From Clostridia bacterium (lineage in GTDB: Bacteria > Bacillota > Clostridia > Christensenellales > CAG-138), in the NCBI GenBank assembly GCA_017547885.1, contig JAFYOP010000004.1, positions 62,001 to 126,000 of the forward strand: a stretch of 64,000 nucleotides of DNA. The letters are read 5' to 3'. Each line of letters begins with the position of its first letter. Positions within the stretch are counted from its first letter, which is position 1. Positions 15,896 to 24,536 of this stretch are shown here, piece by piece. The position numbers were made by a program, and so were the translations under genes. Under the pieces are notes generated by a model. It searched no databases. It was not told the origin of the DNA and was given only the letters and a program-made list of their open reading frames with translations.

Positions 15896-15969
15896 CAGCC
15901 CTTTCGGACGGTGCACCCTACAAAGTACGGGCTGTATTTATGCCGCTGATGTACTTTGTTTTATTTTTT
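15896..15969 (+). promoter_or_regulatory. Attenuator-like leader in front of the glycine reductase locus
   Basis: ACAAAGTAC (15920-15928) pairs with GTACTTTGT (15951-15959), followed by TTTATTTTTT: a terminator placed 18 nt before grdX's start. A competing helix CAGCCC (15896-15901)/GGGCTG (15929-15934) encloses the terminator's left arm. The two could be alternatives. No glycine riboswitch core was seen. Confidence 0.5.
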
Positions 15970-15986
15970 GGAAAGGGGTGAAAAGC

Positions 15987-16379
15987 TTGGAAGAGGCAGG
16001 ATGCGTGATGGTTACGAATAATCCGCTGGTGAAGGAACGGATGGGCAAAACATATCCCGTGATATTTGTGGAGGGCGGGTACAGGGATGTGCTTATAAAG
16101 GTGCGGGATATGGTGCATCTTGGGCACAGGCTTTTTACACATCCCCTTATGGGCAGCATAAAGCCAAACCAAACACCATACCGCACAGTGTGCCTGTCAA
16201 AAAATGTGCATGAATTTTCCATGGAAGATCCACAGATAATATCAAACAGCATAGTGGCGTGCGATAAGTTTGTTCCGGCCCAATATTTTCCTCAAAGCAT
16301 GCTTAAGGATCTGCAGACGGCGGATATCAGCCTGATATGGGGGACAATGGCAAGGGAACAAAACCGAAACATGAATTGA
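15987..16379 (+). CDS. grdX: GrdX protein
   Basis: Start taken as TTG at 15987, 8 nt after GGAAAGGGG; the GTG at 15978 overlaps that ribosome site and is unlikely. The 130-aa protein shows the GrdX pattern: VTNNPLVKE, FVEGGYRDVLIKVRD, GHRLFTHPLMGSIKPNQTPY and a C-terminal MLKDLQTADISLIWGT. GrdX is a small protein of unknown function that regularly opens glycine/sarcosine/betaine reductase operons. grdE follows after 26 nt. Confidence 0.88.
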   Translation: MEEAGCVMVTNNPLVKERMGKTYPVIFVEGGYRDVLIKVRDMVHLGHRLFTHPLMGSIKPNQTPYRTVCLSKNVHEFSMEDPQIISNSIVACDKFVPAQYFPQSMLKDLQTADISLIWGTMAREQNRNMN

Positions 16380-16405
16380 GAAAACAGGTAAGGAGGATTC
16401 TTTTT

Positions 16406-17698
16406 TTGAAGCTGCAGCTCGGTTTTATTAACATCAAGGACGTTTGCCTTTCGGATAAAACAATGGTGGAAAACGGTATTCTGCATGTGAATTCCGACGA
16501 AGTGATATCACATATCATGCAGGATGAGGATGTGAAGGCATGTATAAAAGAAGCATATTTTGACATTGCCCGCCCCGGAGAAAAGGTGCGCATAACCCCT
16601 GTAAAGGACGTTATTGAGCCCCGGGTAAAGGTTGAGGGAAGCGGCGGCCAGTTTCCCGGCGTAATATCCAAGGTTGACGCGGTGGGCTCCGGCAGGACAC
16701 ATGTGCTGAAGGGCATGGCCGTGGTAACGGTTGGGCCTATCGTGGGCTTTCAGGAGGGCATAATAGATATGTGGGGGACGGGGGCTGAGTATACGGAATT
16801 TTCAAAATTGATAAATCTCGTACTGGTATGCCGGCCTGCGGAGGATATACCCCCCCATGAATATGAGCGTGCTCTTCGTATTGCGGGCCTCAGGACGGCG
16901 GCATTCTTAGGGGAATGCGGACGGGAGGTCCAGCCTGACGAGGTGCGGGAATATGAAACCTTTGGCATTAAGCAGGGCATGGAAAAGTTTCCACACCTTC
17001 CCCGGGTAGGCTATGTGCACATGCTGCAGAGCCAGGGTCTGCTCCACGATACCTATGTATACGGTGTGGATGCAAAACAGACCCTCAGCACCATAATAAT
17101 GCCAACCGAGACCATGGATGGGGCAATTATCAGCGGAAACTGCGTATCCGCCTGCGACAAGAATACCACATACCACCATCAGAACAACCCTGTGGTGGCA
17201 GAGCTGTTTGAGGAACATGGCAAGAGCCTCAACTACGTCTGCAATATCATCACCAACGAAAACGTGTACCTTGCGGACAAGGTGCGCTCTTCCGACTGGA
17301 CGGCGAAGCTTTGCCGATTGCTGGATTTGGACGGAGTGATAATATCCCAGGAGGGCTTTGGCAACCCGGACGCAGACCTTATTATGAACACCAGAAAAAT
17401 AGAGCAGCAGGGCATAAAGACCGTTATAATCACCGACGAATATGCAGGCAATGACGGCAGGTCACAGTCCCTTGCGGATTCTGACCCTTTGGCGGATGCG
17501 GTTATAACCGGGGGCAATGCCAATCAGGTGATAACGCTGCCCCCCATGGAAAGGGTAATAGGCACACTTGACTACGTGGACAGGATAGCGGGAGGCCATG
17601 CGGGGTCATTGGCTGAGGATGGCAGTATAGAGGCGGAGATACAGGTCATCACAGGGGCTACAAACGAGATGGGCTTTGGTTATTTGAGCGCAAGATAA
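16406..17698 (+). CDS. grdE: Glycine reductase protein B proprotein, pyruvoyl-forming subunits (GrdE)
   Basis: The TTG start at 16406 has AGGAGG 9 nt upstream and gives 430 aa, the usual GrdE length. Family members are cleaved autocatalytically to alpha and beta chains, the new N-terminal cysteine becoming a pyruvoyl group that forms a Schiff base with glycine. The candidate cleavage site is IISGN/CVSACDKNTT, so Cys246. Together with GrdB it makes substrate-specific protein B. The gene is followed 10 nt later by grdB. Confidence 0.95.
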   Translation: MKLQLGFINIKDVCLSDKTMVENGILHVNSDEVISHIMQDEDVKACIKEAYFDIARPGEKVRITPVKDVIEPRVKVEGSGGQFPGVISKVDAVGSGRTHVLKGMAVVTVGPIVGFQEGIIDMWGTGAEYTEFSKLINLVLVCRPAEDIPPHEYERALRIAGLRTAAFLGECGREVQPDEVREYETFGIKQGMEKFPHLPRVGYVHMLQSQGLLHDTYVYGVDAKQTLSTIIMPTETMDGAIISGNCVSACDKNTTYHHQNNPVVAELFEEHGKSLNYVCNIITNENVYLADKVRSSDWTAKLCRLLDLDGVIISQEGFGNPDADLIMNTRKIEQQGIKTVIITDEYAGNDGRSQSLADSDPLADAVITGGNANQVITLPPMERVIGTLDYVDRIAGGHAGSLAEDGSIEAEIQVITGATNEMGFGYLSAR

Positions 17699-17708
17699 GG
17701 AGGGAGCA

Positions 17709-19019
17709 ATGAGCTATCGTGTTGTGCACTATATAAATCAGTTTTTCGCAAATATCGGCGGCGAGGATATGGCACATGTACCACCTGAGCTTCGGGAGGG
17801 GGCAGTTGGTCCCGGTATGGCGCTGCAGCAGGCATGGAATGGAGGGGCTGAGATAGTTTCCACAATCGTGTGCGGCGATTCATATTTTGCCGAGCATGAA
17901 AGGGAGGCAAGGGAGCAAATACTTGCATGGGTAAAGGACGCAAAGCCTGACATATTCATTGCAGGCCCCGCATTTAACGCGGGACGGTATGGATACGCCT
18001 GCGCAAACATTGCGCTGTCGGTACAGGATGAGCTTAATATACCTGTGCTTACAGGCATGTACGAGGAGAACCCCGGCGCTGATATGAGGGACAAAATTTT
18101 GATCGTATCCACATCAAACAGCGCCGCGGGAATGCGAAAGGCGGCGCCCGCCATGGCGGCTCTGGCTTTTAAGCTTATGAATGGGGAAGAAATAGGCCCC
18201 TCCGTGGTGGAGGGATATATGCCAAACGGCATACGCAAAAACTTTTTTGAAAAGGAGCGGGGGGCAAAGCGTGCGGTAAGGATGCTTATAAGCAAGCTTA
18301 ACGGCAAGCCCTTTGTTACGGAGTTTCCCATGCCCTCATTTGACAGGGTAACCCCCAATCCTGCCGTAAAGGATATGAGCCGCGCAACCATAGCCCTGTG
18401 TACTTCCGGCGGCATAGTGCCAAGGGATAATCCCGACCGAATTGAAGCATCTTCCGCTTCACGCTATGGAGAATACAGCATAGCGGGGGTGGACAGCCTC
18501 ACAAAGGGGGCATACGAAACGGCCCATGGGGGCTATGACCCTGTGTATGCCAATGAAAACCCAAACCGCGTGCTGCCCGTGGACGTACTGCGTGAGCTTG
18601 AGAGGGAAGGCAGGATCGGTAAGCTTTACGATGTATTTTATTCTACGGTGGGCAACGGCACATCTGTGGCAGCATCCAGAGCCTATGCGGAGGAATACGC
18701 AAAAAAACTGAAGGATGCAAATGTGGATGGAGTCATAATGACATCCACCTGAGGCACCTGCACCCGTTGCGGCGCAACGATGGTAAAGGAAATAGAGCGG
18801 GCGGGCATACCCGTGGTGCATATGTGCACGGTGACTCCCATTTCGGTAACCGTTGGGGCAAACAGGATAGTCCCTACAGTGGCAATACCCTATCCCCTTG
18901 GAGATCCATCTCTTTCGGCAGAGGAAGAGTATACTCTTCGCAGGAGGCTGGTACAGAATGCCCTTGATGCCCTGTCCACAGAGGTGGAGGAGCAGCGAGT
19001 ATTTGAAAGACAGGGATAA
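17709..19019 (+). CDS. grdB: Glycine reductase protein B selenoprotein subunit (GrdB), internal UGA = Sec
   Basis: The gene reads through an in-frame TGA at 18750-18752: 347 codons, selenocysteine 348, then 88 more residues in the same frame to TAA. The total of 436 aa fits GrdB. Around the UGA the protein reads STUGTCTRCG, the conserved U-x-x-C-x-x-C of this family. Sec attacks the glycine Schiff base to give a carboxymethyl-selenoether that is handed to GrdA. A perfect helix CGTTGC/GCAACG (18765-18779) lies 12 nt after the UGA and is the likely SECIS stem. AAGGAGGG precedes ATG. Confidence 0.95.
18753..18784 (+). promoter_or_regulatory. Candidate bacterial SECIS element in grdB
   Basis: Directly behind the UGA at 18750, CGTTGC (18765-18770) pairs with GCAACG (18774-18779) around a GGC loop. 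Position and size fit a SelB-recognised hairpin; the loop bases do not need to match E. coli's. Confidence 0.55.
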
Positions 19020-19120
19020 CATGGACGGCAAATAGTTTTTGCCAATTGCCCAAGTACAGATGGAATGTTAAAATATCCCAAAGGGAATATATACCAACAC
19101 CCCAAAAGGAGATAATCTCA

Positions 19121-20062
19121 ATGAGCAAGATATACGATATGATAATACTGGGCGCAGGCCCCGCAGGCCTTACCGCCGGTCTTTATGGCGGCCGTGGCAG
19201 GCGCTCCACCCTGATTATAGAAAAAGGGCAGGACGGCGGTCAGATCGCCACCACCAACGAAATAGAAAACTATCCCGGCCAGCTGCTGGAGGGGGAGACC
19301 GGCCCCAGCCTTGTAAAGCGCATGAGCGAGCAGGCGGAAAAGTTTGGCTGCGAGAGAGTAAGCGATACCATAAAGGCGGTTGAGCTGGATGGTGACGTAA
19401 AGAAAGTAATAGGCGGCAGGGGCGAGTACCTGGGCAAGGCAATAATAATCGCCATGGGCGCCTATGCCCGCCCCATCGGCTGCAAAAACGAAGAGGAATT
19501 CAGGGGCAGAGGCATATCCTACTGCGCTACATGCGACGCCGCCTTCTTTGAGGACCTTGAGGTATACGTTGTGGGCGGCGGCGATGCGGCGGTGGAGGAA
19601 GCCATGTACCTTACCAAGTTTGCCCGCAAGGTAACCATAATCCACCGCAGGGACGAGCTCAGGGCCGCCAGGTCCATTCAGGAAAAGGCCTTTGCAAACC
19701 CGAAGATAGACTTTATGTGGGATACCGTGGTTGAGAGCGTGGACGGCGAGGATGTGCTCAATAAAATGGTGGTAAAGAATACCAAGACCGGCGAACTGAC
19801 CACAATAGAGGCAAATGAAGAGGACGGCTTGTTTGGTCTGTTCGGCTTTATCGGCCTGCTGCCCAACAGCGGCCTGTTTGAGGGCAAGCTGGATATGGAA
19901 AACGGCTATATACTTACCGATGAGGATATGCGCACCAATATCCCCGGTGTATTTGCCGCGGGAGATATCCGCAAAAAGAGCCTCAGGCAGGTGGTCACAG
20001 CTGCGGCGGACGGCGCAATAGCCGCCATGCAGGCAGAACATTACATATCCAATATGGAATAA
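19121..20062 (+). CDS. trxB: Thioredoxin reductase of the glycine reductase locus
   Basis: Start at 19121 with AAAAGGAG upstream. The 313-aa protein has FAD-binding GAGPAG (11-16), the redox pair CATC (C135, C138), the second dinucleotide fold GGGDAA (152-157), HRRDELRA (175-182) typical of NAD(P)H binding, and the C-terminal FAAGDIR motif. It reduces the thioredoxin encoded next, which in turn reduces GrdA/GrdB after each cycle. It lies 101 nt behind grdB and ends before a terminator-like hairpin. Confidence 0.95.
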   Translation: MSKIYDMIILGAGPAGLTAGLYGGRGRRSTLIIEKGQDGGQIATTNEIENYPGQLLEGETGPSLVKRMSEQAEKFGCERVSDTIKAVELDGDVKKVIGGRGEYLGKAIIIAMGAYARPIGCKNEEEFRGRGISYCATCDAAFFEDLEVYVVGGGDAAVEEAMYLTKFARKVTIIHRRDELRAARSIQEKAFANPKIDFMWDTVVESVDGEDVLNKMVVKNTKTGELTTIEANEEDGLFGLFGFIGLLPNSGLFEGKLDMENGYILTDEDMRTNIPGVFAAGDIRKKSLRQVVTAAADGAIAAMQAEHYISNME

Positions 20063-20086
20063 TATCAAACAAAAACTCACAGCATA

Positions 20087-20112
20087 AAAAGGGAGGCGAA
20101 AGCCTCCCTTTT
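20087..20112 (+). terminator. Hairpin between trxB and trxA
   Basis: AAAAGGGAGGC (20087-20097) pairs with GCCTCCCTTTT (20102-20112) around a GAAA tetraloop. The T-run is short (TTTT then GCG), so it may only partly stop transcription and set the trxA-grdA level. Confidence 0.65.
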
Positions 20113-20148
20113 GCGTACTGCAAAAAAGATGAGGAGGATGTTTTTTAT

Positions 20149-20466
20149 ATGCTGGAACTGGACAAGGATACCTTTGATGGGGAGGTGCTTCAGGCGGAGG
20201 GGAAAGTGGTGGTGGATTTTTACGGAGACGGCTGCGCCCCCTGTGCCGCCCTTATGCCCCATGTGCATGTGTTGGCGGAAAAGTACGGCGACAGGCTTAA
20301 GTTTTGCGCACTGAATACCAGCAAGGCAAGGCGGCTTGCAATAAAGGAGAAGGTACTTGGCTTGCCTGTTATCGCGGTGTATGAGAATGGACAGATGATA
20401 GACTCACGGGTAAAGGAAGAGGCAACGCCGGAAAATGTTGAAGCCATGATAAGGCAATATGCTTGA
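20149..20466 (+). CDS. trxA: Thioredoxin of the glycine reductase locus
   Basis: This 105-aa protein has the thioredoxin fold signature [13 protein letters not shown]. The redox pair is C29-A-P-C32, with a Gly before the first Cys in place of the usual Trp of WCGPC. The cis-proline loop is GLPVIAVY. Such variant thioredoxins are typical of amino-acid-fermenting Clostridia. It is the electron donor for the Sec proteins. AGGAGG lies upstream of the ATG. grdA follows after 59 nt. Confidence 0.92.
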   Translation: MLELDKDTFDGEVLQAEGKVVVDFYGDGCAPCAALMPHVHVLAEKYGDRLKFCALNTSKARRLAIKEKVLGLPVIAVYENGQMIDSRVKEEATPENVEAMIRQYA

Positions 20467-20525
20467 TTTGCCGGGTAGAACGCCCCGAGAGGCTTTCTAT
20501 AAAAATGAAGGAAAGGAGAAAAAAT

Positions 20526-21002
20526 ATGAGCGTTTTGGCCGATAAAAAGGTAGTGATCATAGGGGATCGTGACGGCATACCCGGTCAGGCTATCGCCGCC
20601 TGTGCGGAATCCGCAGGGGCAGAGGTGGTGTTTTCCTCCACCGAGTGCTTTGTCTGAACGGCCGCAGGCGCAATGGATCTGGAAAATCAGAGGCGGGTAA
20701 AGGAATTTGCCCAACAGTACGGCCCGGAGAACGTGGTGGTTCTTCTGGGCGCTGCTGAAGGCGAGGCTTCCGGCTTGGCCGCTGAAACGGTCACCAACGG
20801 TGACCCCACCTATGCAGGTCCGTTGACAGGAGTCCAGCTTGGACTTACGGTTTATCACGTATGCGAGCCTGAGGTAAAGCAGGAATTCGATCCGGATATA
20901 TACGACCGGCAGGTCAGTATGATGGAGATGGTACTGGACGTGGAGGATATAACAAAGGAAATGTCCGCCATCAGGGATGAATACTGCAAATATATCCACT
21001 AA
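20526..21002 (+). CDS. grdA: Glycine reductase selenoprotein A (GrdA), internal UGA = Sec
   Basis: In-frame TGA at 20655-20657 gives selenocysteine 44 in the sequence ECFVUTAAGAMD, the conserved C-x-x-U redox motif of GrdA. Total length 158 aa, as expected. GrdA accepts the carboxymethyl group from protein B as Se-carboxymethyl-selenocysteine and passes it to protein C, forming a selenide-sulfide with Cys41 that thioredoxin reduces. GAAAGGAG precedes ATG. Downstream of the UGA the mRNA is GC-rich with short complementary arms (GGCC/GGC), so the SECIS is less obvious than in grdB. Confidence 0.95.
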
Positions 21003-21123
21003 ACAGCATACACAGGAGCGGCAGGCGCAATGCTTGCCGCCCTTTTTATATAAAGGGCAAATAAAAAGAGACTTTTGGCGGCAAAATATCTGCATAACCT
21101 ATAATTTAAAAGGAGCAGAAGCT

Positions 21124-22662
21124 ATGAAGAGCGTAATAAAGGGAACGGGATATATATTGGCCCATGGGCCGGACATGATGCTGCACAACGGAACCACACA
21201 GACAATAGAGCGCATAGTAAACCCTGACGGGGAGTATTTGAAGCAGCTGCCGGATCACATCCGCAGCTTTGAGGATGTGCTGGCCTATTATCCCAATCAG
21301 GTGTATATAGGAAACGTTGCCCCTGAAGAACTGGCGGAGGTTCCCCAGCCCTGGTATGACAAGGCCTGCCCTGTAAATGAGCGCTATGGCAGGTTTGGTC
21401 AGATAATGCCCCAGGAGGAATTCCTGCTGCTGATGGATGCCTGCGATGTGTTTGACCTTGTTAGGATGGATACGGAGTTTGTGTCGGAATATAAGGATAA
21501 GCTTGCGGATGATCCCATAGTGGACAGCTCCATAGCGGAGCGCATGAGCGCGGGCACGGATCCAAAGGAGGTTGCCCGCCTTGTGGAGGAGGATGGGGCA
21601 GAGGGACTGTACCATAACGGAAGGCTGGTGGGCTGTGTTCTCAGGGCACACGATATAGATCCCAGCCTGTCTGCCCATGTAATGCTGGAAAACATTGCGT
21701 ATAAGGCATCCTGCGTGCTGGCGCTGCTGACGGCGGTATCCAATGGGGGCATTGACAAGGACGAGATCGAGTATGTTATAGACTGCTCCGAGGAGGCCTG
21801 CGGGGATATGAACCAGCGGGGCGGCGGCAACTTTGCAAAGAGCGCCGCGGAAATAGCGGGGCTGAACAATGCCACGGGCTCTGACTGCAGGGGCTTTTGC
21901 GCTGCCCCTGCCCATGCCATTGTGGAGGCGGCGGCACTGGTGGCATCCGGGGCATACAGGACAGTTGCAGTGACCGCGGGCGGGGCCACCGCAAAGCTTG
22001 GCATGAACGGCAAGGACCATGTAAGAAAGGGCTTGCCTGTGCTGGAGGATATGCTGGGGGGCTTTGCTGTGATAATTACAGCGGATGACGGAATAAACCC
22101 CGAAATAAACCTTAGCATACTGGGCCGCCATACCGTGGGCACAGGCTCTGCCCCTCAGGCGGTAATATCCGCCCTTGTGACGGAGCCCCTTGAACGCAAT
22201 GGCCTTAAAATAACGGATATAGATAAATATTCCCCTGAGATGCAGAATCCCGACATAACAAAGCCCGCGGGGGCGGGGGACGTAGCCCTTGCCAATTATA
22301 AGATGATTGGTGCTCTGGCGGTAAAGCAGGGAGACATTGAAAAGAAAGCCCTTGCAGAATTCATTGCGGAGCACGGCCTTGTGGGCTGGGCACCTACACA
22401 GGGACACATTCCATCAGGTGTGCCGTATATTGGTTTTGCCTGCGATGATATACTCAGCGGCAGGATAAAGCGTGCCATGATAATCGGCAAGGGCTCATTG
22501 TTCCTTGGCCGCATGACAAACCTTTTTGACGGAGTATCCTTTGTGATCCAGGCTAATACTGGAAAGGACAAGGATGCGAAAGCAAATGAAAGCGAGATAA
22601 GGAAGATGATCGCAGAGAGCATGAGCAAGTTGGCAGAAACGCTTCTCGCCGACGAAGAATAA
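21124..22662 (+). CDS. grdC: Glycine reductase protein C, beta-type subunit (GrdC)
   Basis: Start at 21124 (MKSVIKGTGYILAHGPDMM) after AAAAGGAG; the longer open frame upstream overlaps grdA's end. The 512-aa protein has a KAS III/FabH-like thiolase fold core with NQRGGGNFAKSAAEIAG and DCRGFCAAPAHA; the cysteine in the latter is a candidate acyl carrier. Protein C converts the carboxymethyl selenoether of GrdA to an acetyl thioester and, with phosphate, acetyl phosphate. grdD follows after 10 nt. Confidence 0.93.
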   Translation: MKSVIKGTGYILAHGPDMMLHNGTTQTIERIVNPDGEYLKQLPDHIRSFEDVLAYYPNQVYIGNVAPEELAEVPQPWYDKACPVNERYGRFGQIMPQEEFLLLMDACDVFDLVRMDTEFVSEYKDKLADDPIVDSSIAERMSAGTDPKEVARLVEEDGAEGLYHNGRLVGCVLRAHDIDPSLSAHVMLENIAYKASCVLALLTAVSNGGIDKDEIEYVIDCSEEACGDMNQRGGGNFAKSAAEIAGLNNATGSDCRGFCAAPAHAIVEAAALVASGAYRTVAVTAGGATAKLGMNGKDHVRKGLPVLEDMLGGFAVIITADDGINPEINLSILGRHTVGTGSAPQAVISALVTEPLERNGLKITDIDKYSPEMQNPDITKPAGAGDVALANYKMIGALAVKQGDIEKKALAEFIAEHGLVGWAPTQGHIPSGVPYIGFACDDILSGRIKRAMIIGKGSLFLGRMTNLFDGVSFVIQANTGKDKDAKANESEIRKMIAESMSKLAETLLADEE

Positions 22663-22672
22663 GGGTGGAACC

Positions 22673-23818
22673 ATGGGCGAAGAAAGGGAAATCATTGCCA
22701 GAGCATTTAGGGATATGGCCAATGGGCTTGCAGCAGGCTCCTTTGAAAGGCGGCCCCGCATAGCAGTTACCGGTATTGGCGGTGAACATGGGGAAGAAAA
22801 TGTTCTGGAAGGGGCGCTGATGGCGGCAAAGCAGGGTGTGGATGTGTATTATATAGGCACCCTTGAGGGGAAAGGCGTGACCGCGGTGAGGGCGGCAGAC
22901 GAGGATGAATGCCACAAAATAATGGAAAAGATGATGGTAAACGGCGAAATAGACGGTGCAGTTACCATGCATTATCCGTTTCCCATAGGTGTATCCACAG
23001 TGGGACGTGCTGTTACCCCCGCAAGGGGAAGGCAGATGTTTATCGCCAACACCACCGGCACATCCGCCGCCGACAGAACAGAGGCAATGGTGAAAAACAC
23101 CATATGCGGCATAATCGCCGCAAAGGCCTGCGGCATACATGCACCCACGGTGGGGCTGCTGAATCTGGAGGGGACACGGCAGGCCGAGCTGGCATTGAAG
23201 CAGCTTCAAAAGAACGGGTATGACATTCGCTTTGCAGAGTCTGCCAGAGCGGACGGCGGGGCGGTTATGAGGGGAAATGACATGCTGACAGGCTCTGCGG
23301 ACGTAATGGTAATGGACTCGCTTACGGGGAATGTTATGATGAAAATGCTGTCATCCTATACCACCGGCGGCAGTTATGAAGCGATGGGCTGGGGCTACGG
23401 TCCCGGCATTGGTCAGGGCTTTGACAAGCTGATACTTATCCTTTCCAGAGCATCGGGCGCGCCGGTAGCGGCAAACGCCATACTGTACGGAGCAGAGTTG
23501 GTAAAGGGGAGGATATTTGACGTAATGAGGGATGAATTTGCCAAGGTGGAAAAAGCGGGGCTCAGCAGTATACTTTCTCATAGAAAACCAAAGCCCGCAA
23601 GGGATCCCGAAAGTATCCCCATGCCTGCCGCAGAGCCTGTTACTGCCGGCATATCCGGCATAGACGTGATGGATATTGAGGATGCGGTAAGTGCGCTGTG
23701 GAAGCAGGGCATATACGCCGAATCCGGCATGGGATGCACAGGGCCACTTGTGATGGTCAGCGAGGCAAACCGGGAAAGGGCGGCGGAAATACTGAAAAAG
23801 GCAGGCTATACAGGCTAA
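22673..23818 (+). CDS. grdD: Glycine reductase protein C, alpha-type subunit (GrdD)
   Basis: This 381-aa partner of GrdC is related to the PlsX/phosphotransacetylase-like fold: RIAVTGIGGEHGEENVLEGA at the N-terminus, then GRQMFIANTTGTSAADRTEAMVKN, LNLEGTRQAELALK and a C-terminal AESGMGCTGPLVMVS with a conserved Cys. It takes part in acetyl phosphate release, which the cell can turn into ATP through acetate kinase (not in this window). It is the last grd gene; no clear terminator follows. Confidence 0.93.
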   Translation: MGEEREIIARAFRDMANGLAAGSFERRPRIAVTGIGGEHGEENVLEGALMAAKQGVDVYYIGTLEGKGVTAVRAADEDECHKIMEKMMVNGEIDGAVTMHYPFPIGVSTVGRAVTPARGRQMFIANTTGTSAADRTEAMVKNTICGIIAAKACGIHAPTVGLLNLEGTRQAELALKQLQKNGYDIRFAESARADGGAVMRGNDMLTGSADVMVMDSLTGNVMMKMLSSYTTGGSYEAMGWGYGPGIGQGFDKLILILSRASGAPVAANAILYGAELVKGRIFDVMRDEFAKVEKAGLSSILSHRKPKPARDPESIPMPAAEPVTAGISGIDVMDIEDAVSALWKQGIYAESGMGCTGPLVMVSEANRERAAEILKKAGYTG

Positions 23819-23863
23819 AAGCAAGCATCTCTACACAGCGTTTATTTTCACATTCCTCATATT

Positions 23864-23882
23864 CTGATACAATCTGTATCAG
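23864..23882 (+). promoter_or_regulatory. Promoter with overlapping palindromic operator, HTH/SOR-like gene
   Basis: CTGATAC (23864-23870) mirrors GTATCAG (23876-23882) exactly and overlaps the extended -10 TGATACAAT. This is what an autorepressor site would look like. Confidence 0.6.
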
Positions 23883-23898
23883 ACAGGAGGAATAAACT

Positions 23899-24477
23899 AT
23901 GGACTGCGAAAAGATAGGCCTTACCATAAAGACCCTGCGAAAGGAAAAGGGAATGACCCAGCTGCAGCTTGCGGACAGGCTGAACGTCAGCGACAAGGCC
24001 GTATCCAAATGGGAGCGTGGAGTGGGCTGCCCTGATATATCCCTGCTGCCGGAGCTGGCATCGCTCCTTGGGGCAGAGCTTGAGAGCCTGCTCAATGGAG
24101 AAATACGCAGCAGGAGCACGGTGGCGGGCAATATGAAAAAGCTGAAATTCTACGCCTGCCCCCGGTGCGGCAATATACTTACCTCTGAAGGTGATGCCGC
24201 CATATACTGCTGCGGCAAAAAGCTTGCGCCCCTTGCTGCCCAAAAGGACAAGGAGCAGCTCACCATGGAGCGTATGGAAAACGACTGGTTTATTTCAGGG
24301 CCTCATCCTGTGGAAAAGGACCATTACATTGCCTTTGTGGGGATATTAACGGGGGATGGCCTCATGATGAGGCGGCTGTACCCCGAATGGGACATACAGG
24401 CGAGGCTGCCCTGGTGCGCCCATGGCAGGCTCATATGGTACTGCGTACAGCATGGGCTGTTTTACAGGGATTTTTAG
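23899..24477 (+). CDS. XRE-type regulator fused to a superoxide-reductase-like iron domain
   Basis: The N-terminal part is a Cro/C1-type HTH (MTQLQLADRLNVSDKAVSKWERG, about 19-41). A zinc/iron ribbon-like segment follows (FYACPRCGN...IYCCGKKL, about 78-107). The C-terminal part has the pattern of desulfoferrodoxin/neelaredoxin centre II: HPVEKDHYI near residue 135 and CVQHGLF at the end, giving the His, His and Cys ligand positions. The 192-aa protein may sense superoxide or redox state through iron. A palindromic operator overlaps its own promoter. AGGAGG precedes ATG. The domain call rests on motif resemblance only. Confidence 0.75.
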   Translation: MDCEKIGLTIKTLRKEKGMTQLQLADRLNVSDKAVSKWERGVGCPDISLLPELASLLGAELESLLNGEIRSRSTVAGNMKKLKFYACPRCGNILTSEGDAAIYCCGKKLAPLAAQKDKEQLTMERMENDWFISGPHPVEKDHYIAFVGILTGDGLMMRRLYPEWDIQARLPWCAHGRLIWYCVQHGLFYRDF

Positions 24478-24521
24478 CGGACTTGCTTTACAGTTTGTTT
24501 AAACATGGAGAATTGTGACGG

Positions 24522-24536
24522 TGGTATACTTTTTCT
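24522..24536 (+). promoter_or_regulatory. Extended -10 promoter placed for a leaderless mRNA
   Basis: TGGTATACT (TATACT at 24525-24530) ends exactly 7 nt before the ATG at 24537, so the expected transcript starts at the start codon. No ribosome site is present upstream. Confidence 0.5.

Noticed and set aside
15821-15986. Glycine riboswitch in front of the grd locus
   Set aside because: The conserved GGAGAG-type cores and tandem aptamer layout were not found; only a terminator with a competing helix is visible.
18750-18752. grdB as a pseudogene split by a stop codon
   Set aside because: The UGA falls exactly in the U-x-x-C-x-x-C motif, the frame continues to the normal length, and a hairpin follows; selenocysteine explains it.
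20655-20657. grdA as a truncated gene
   Set aside because: UGA at codon 44 is the family's Sec position and downstream sequence is intact GrdA.
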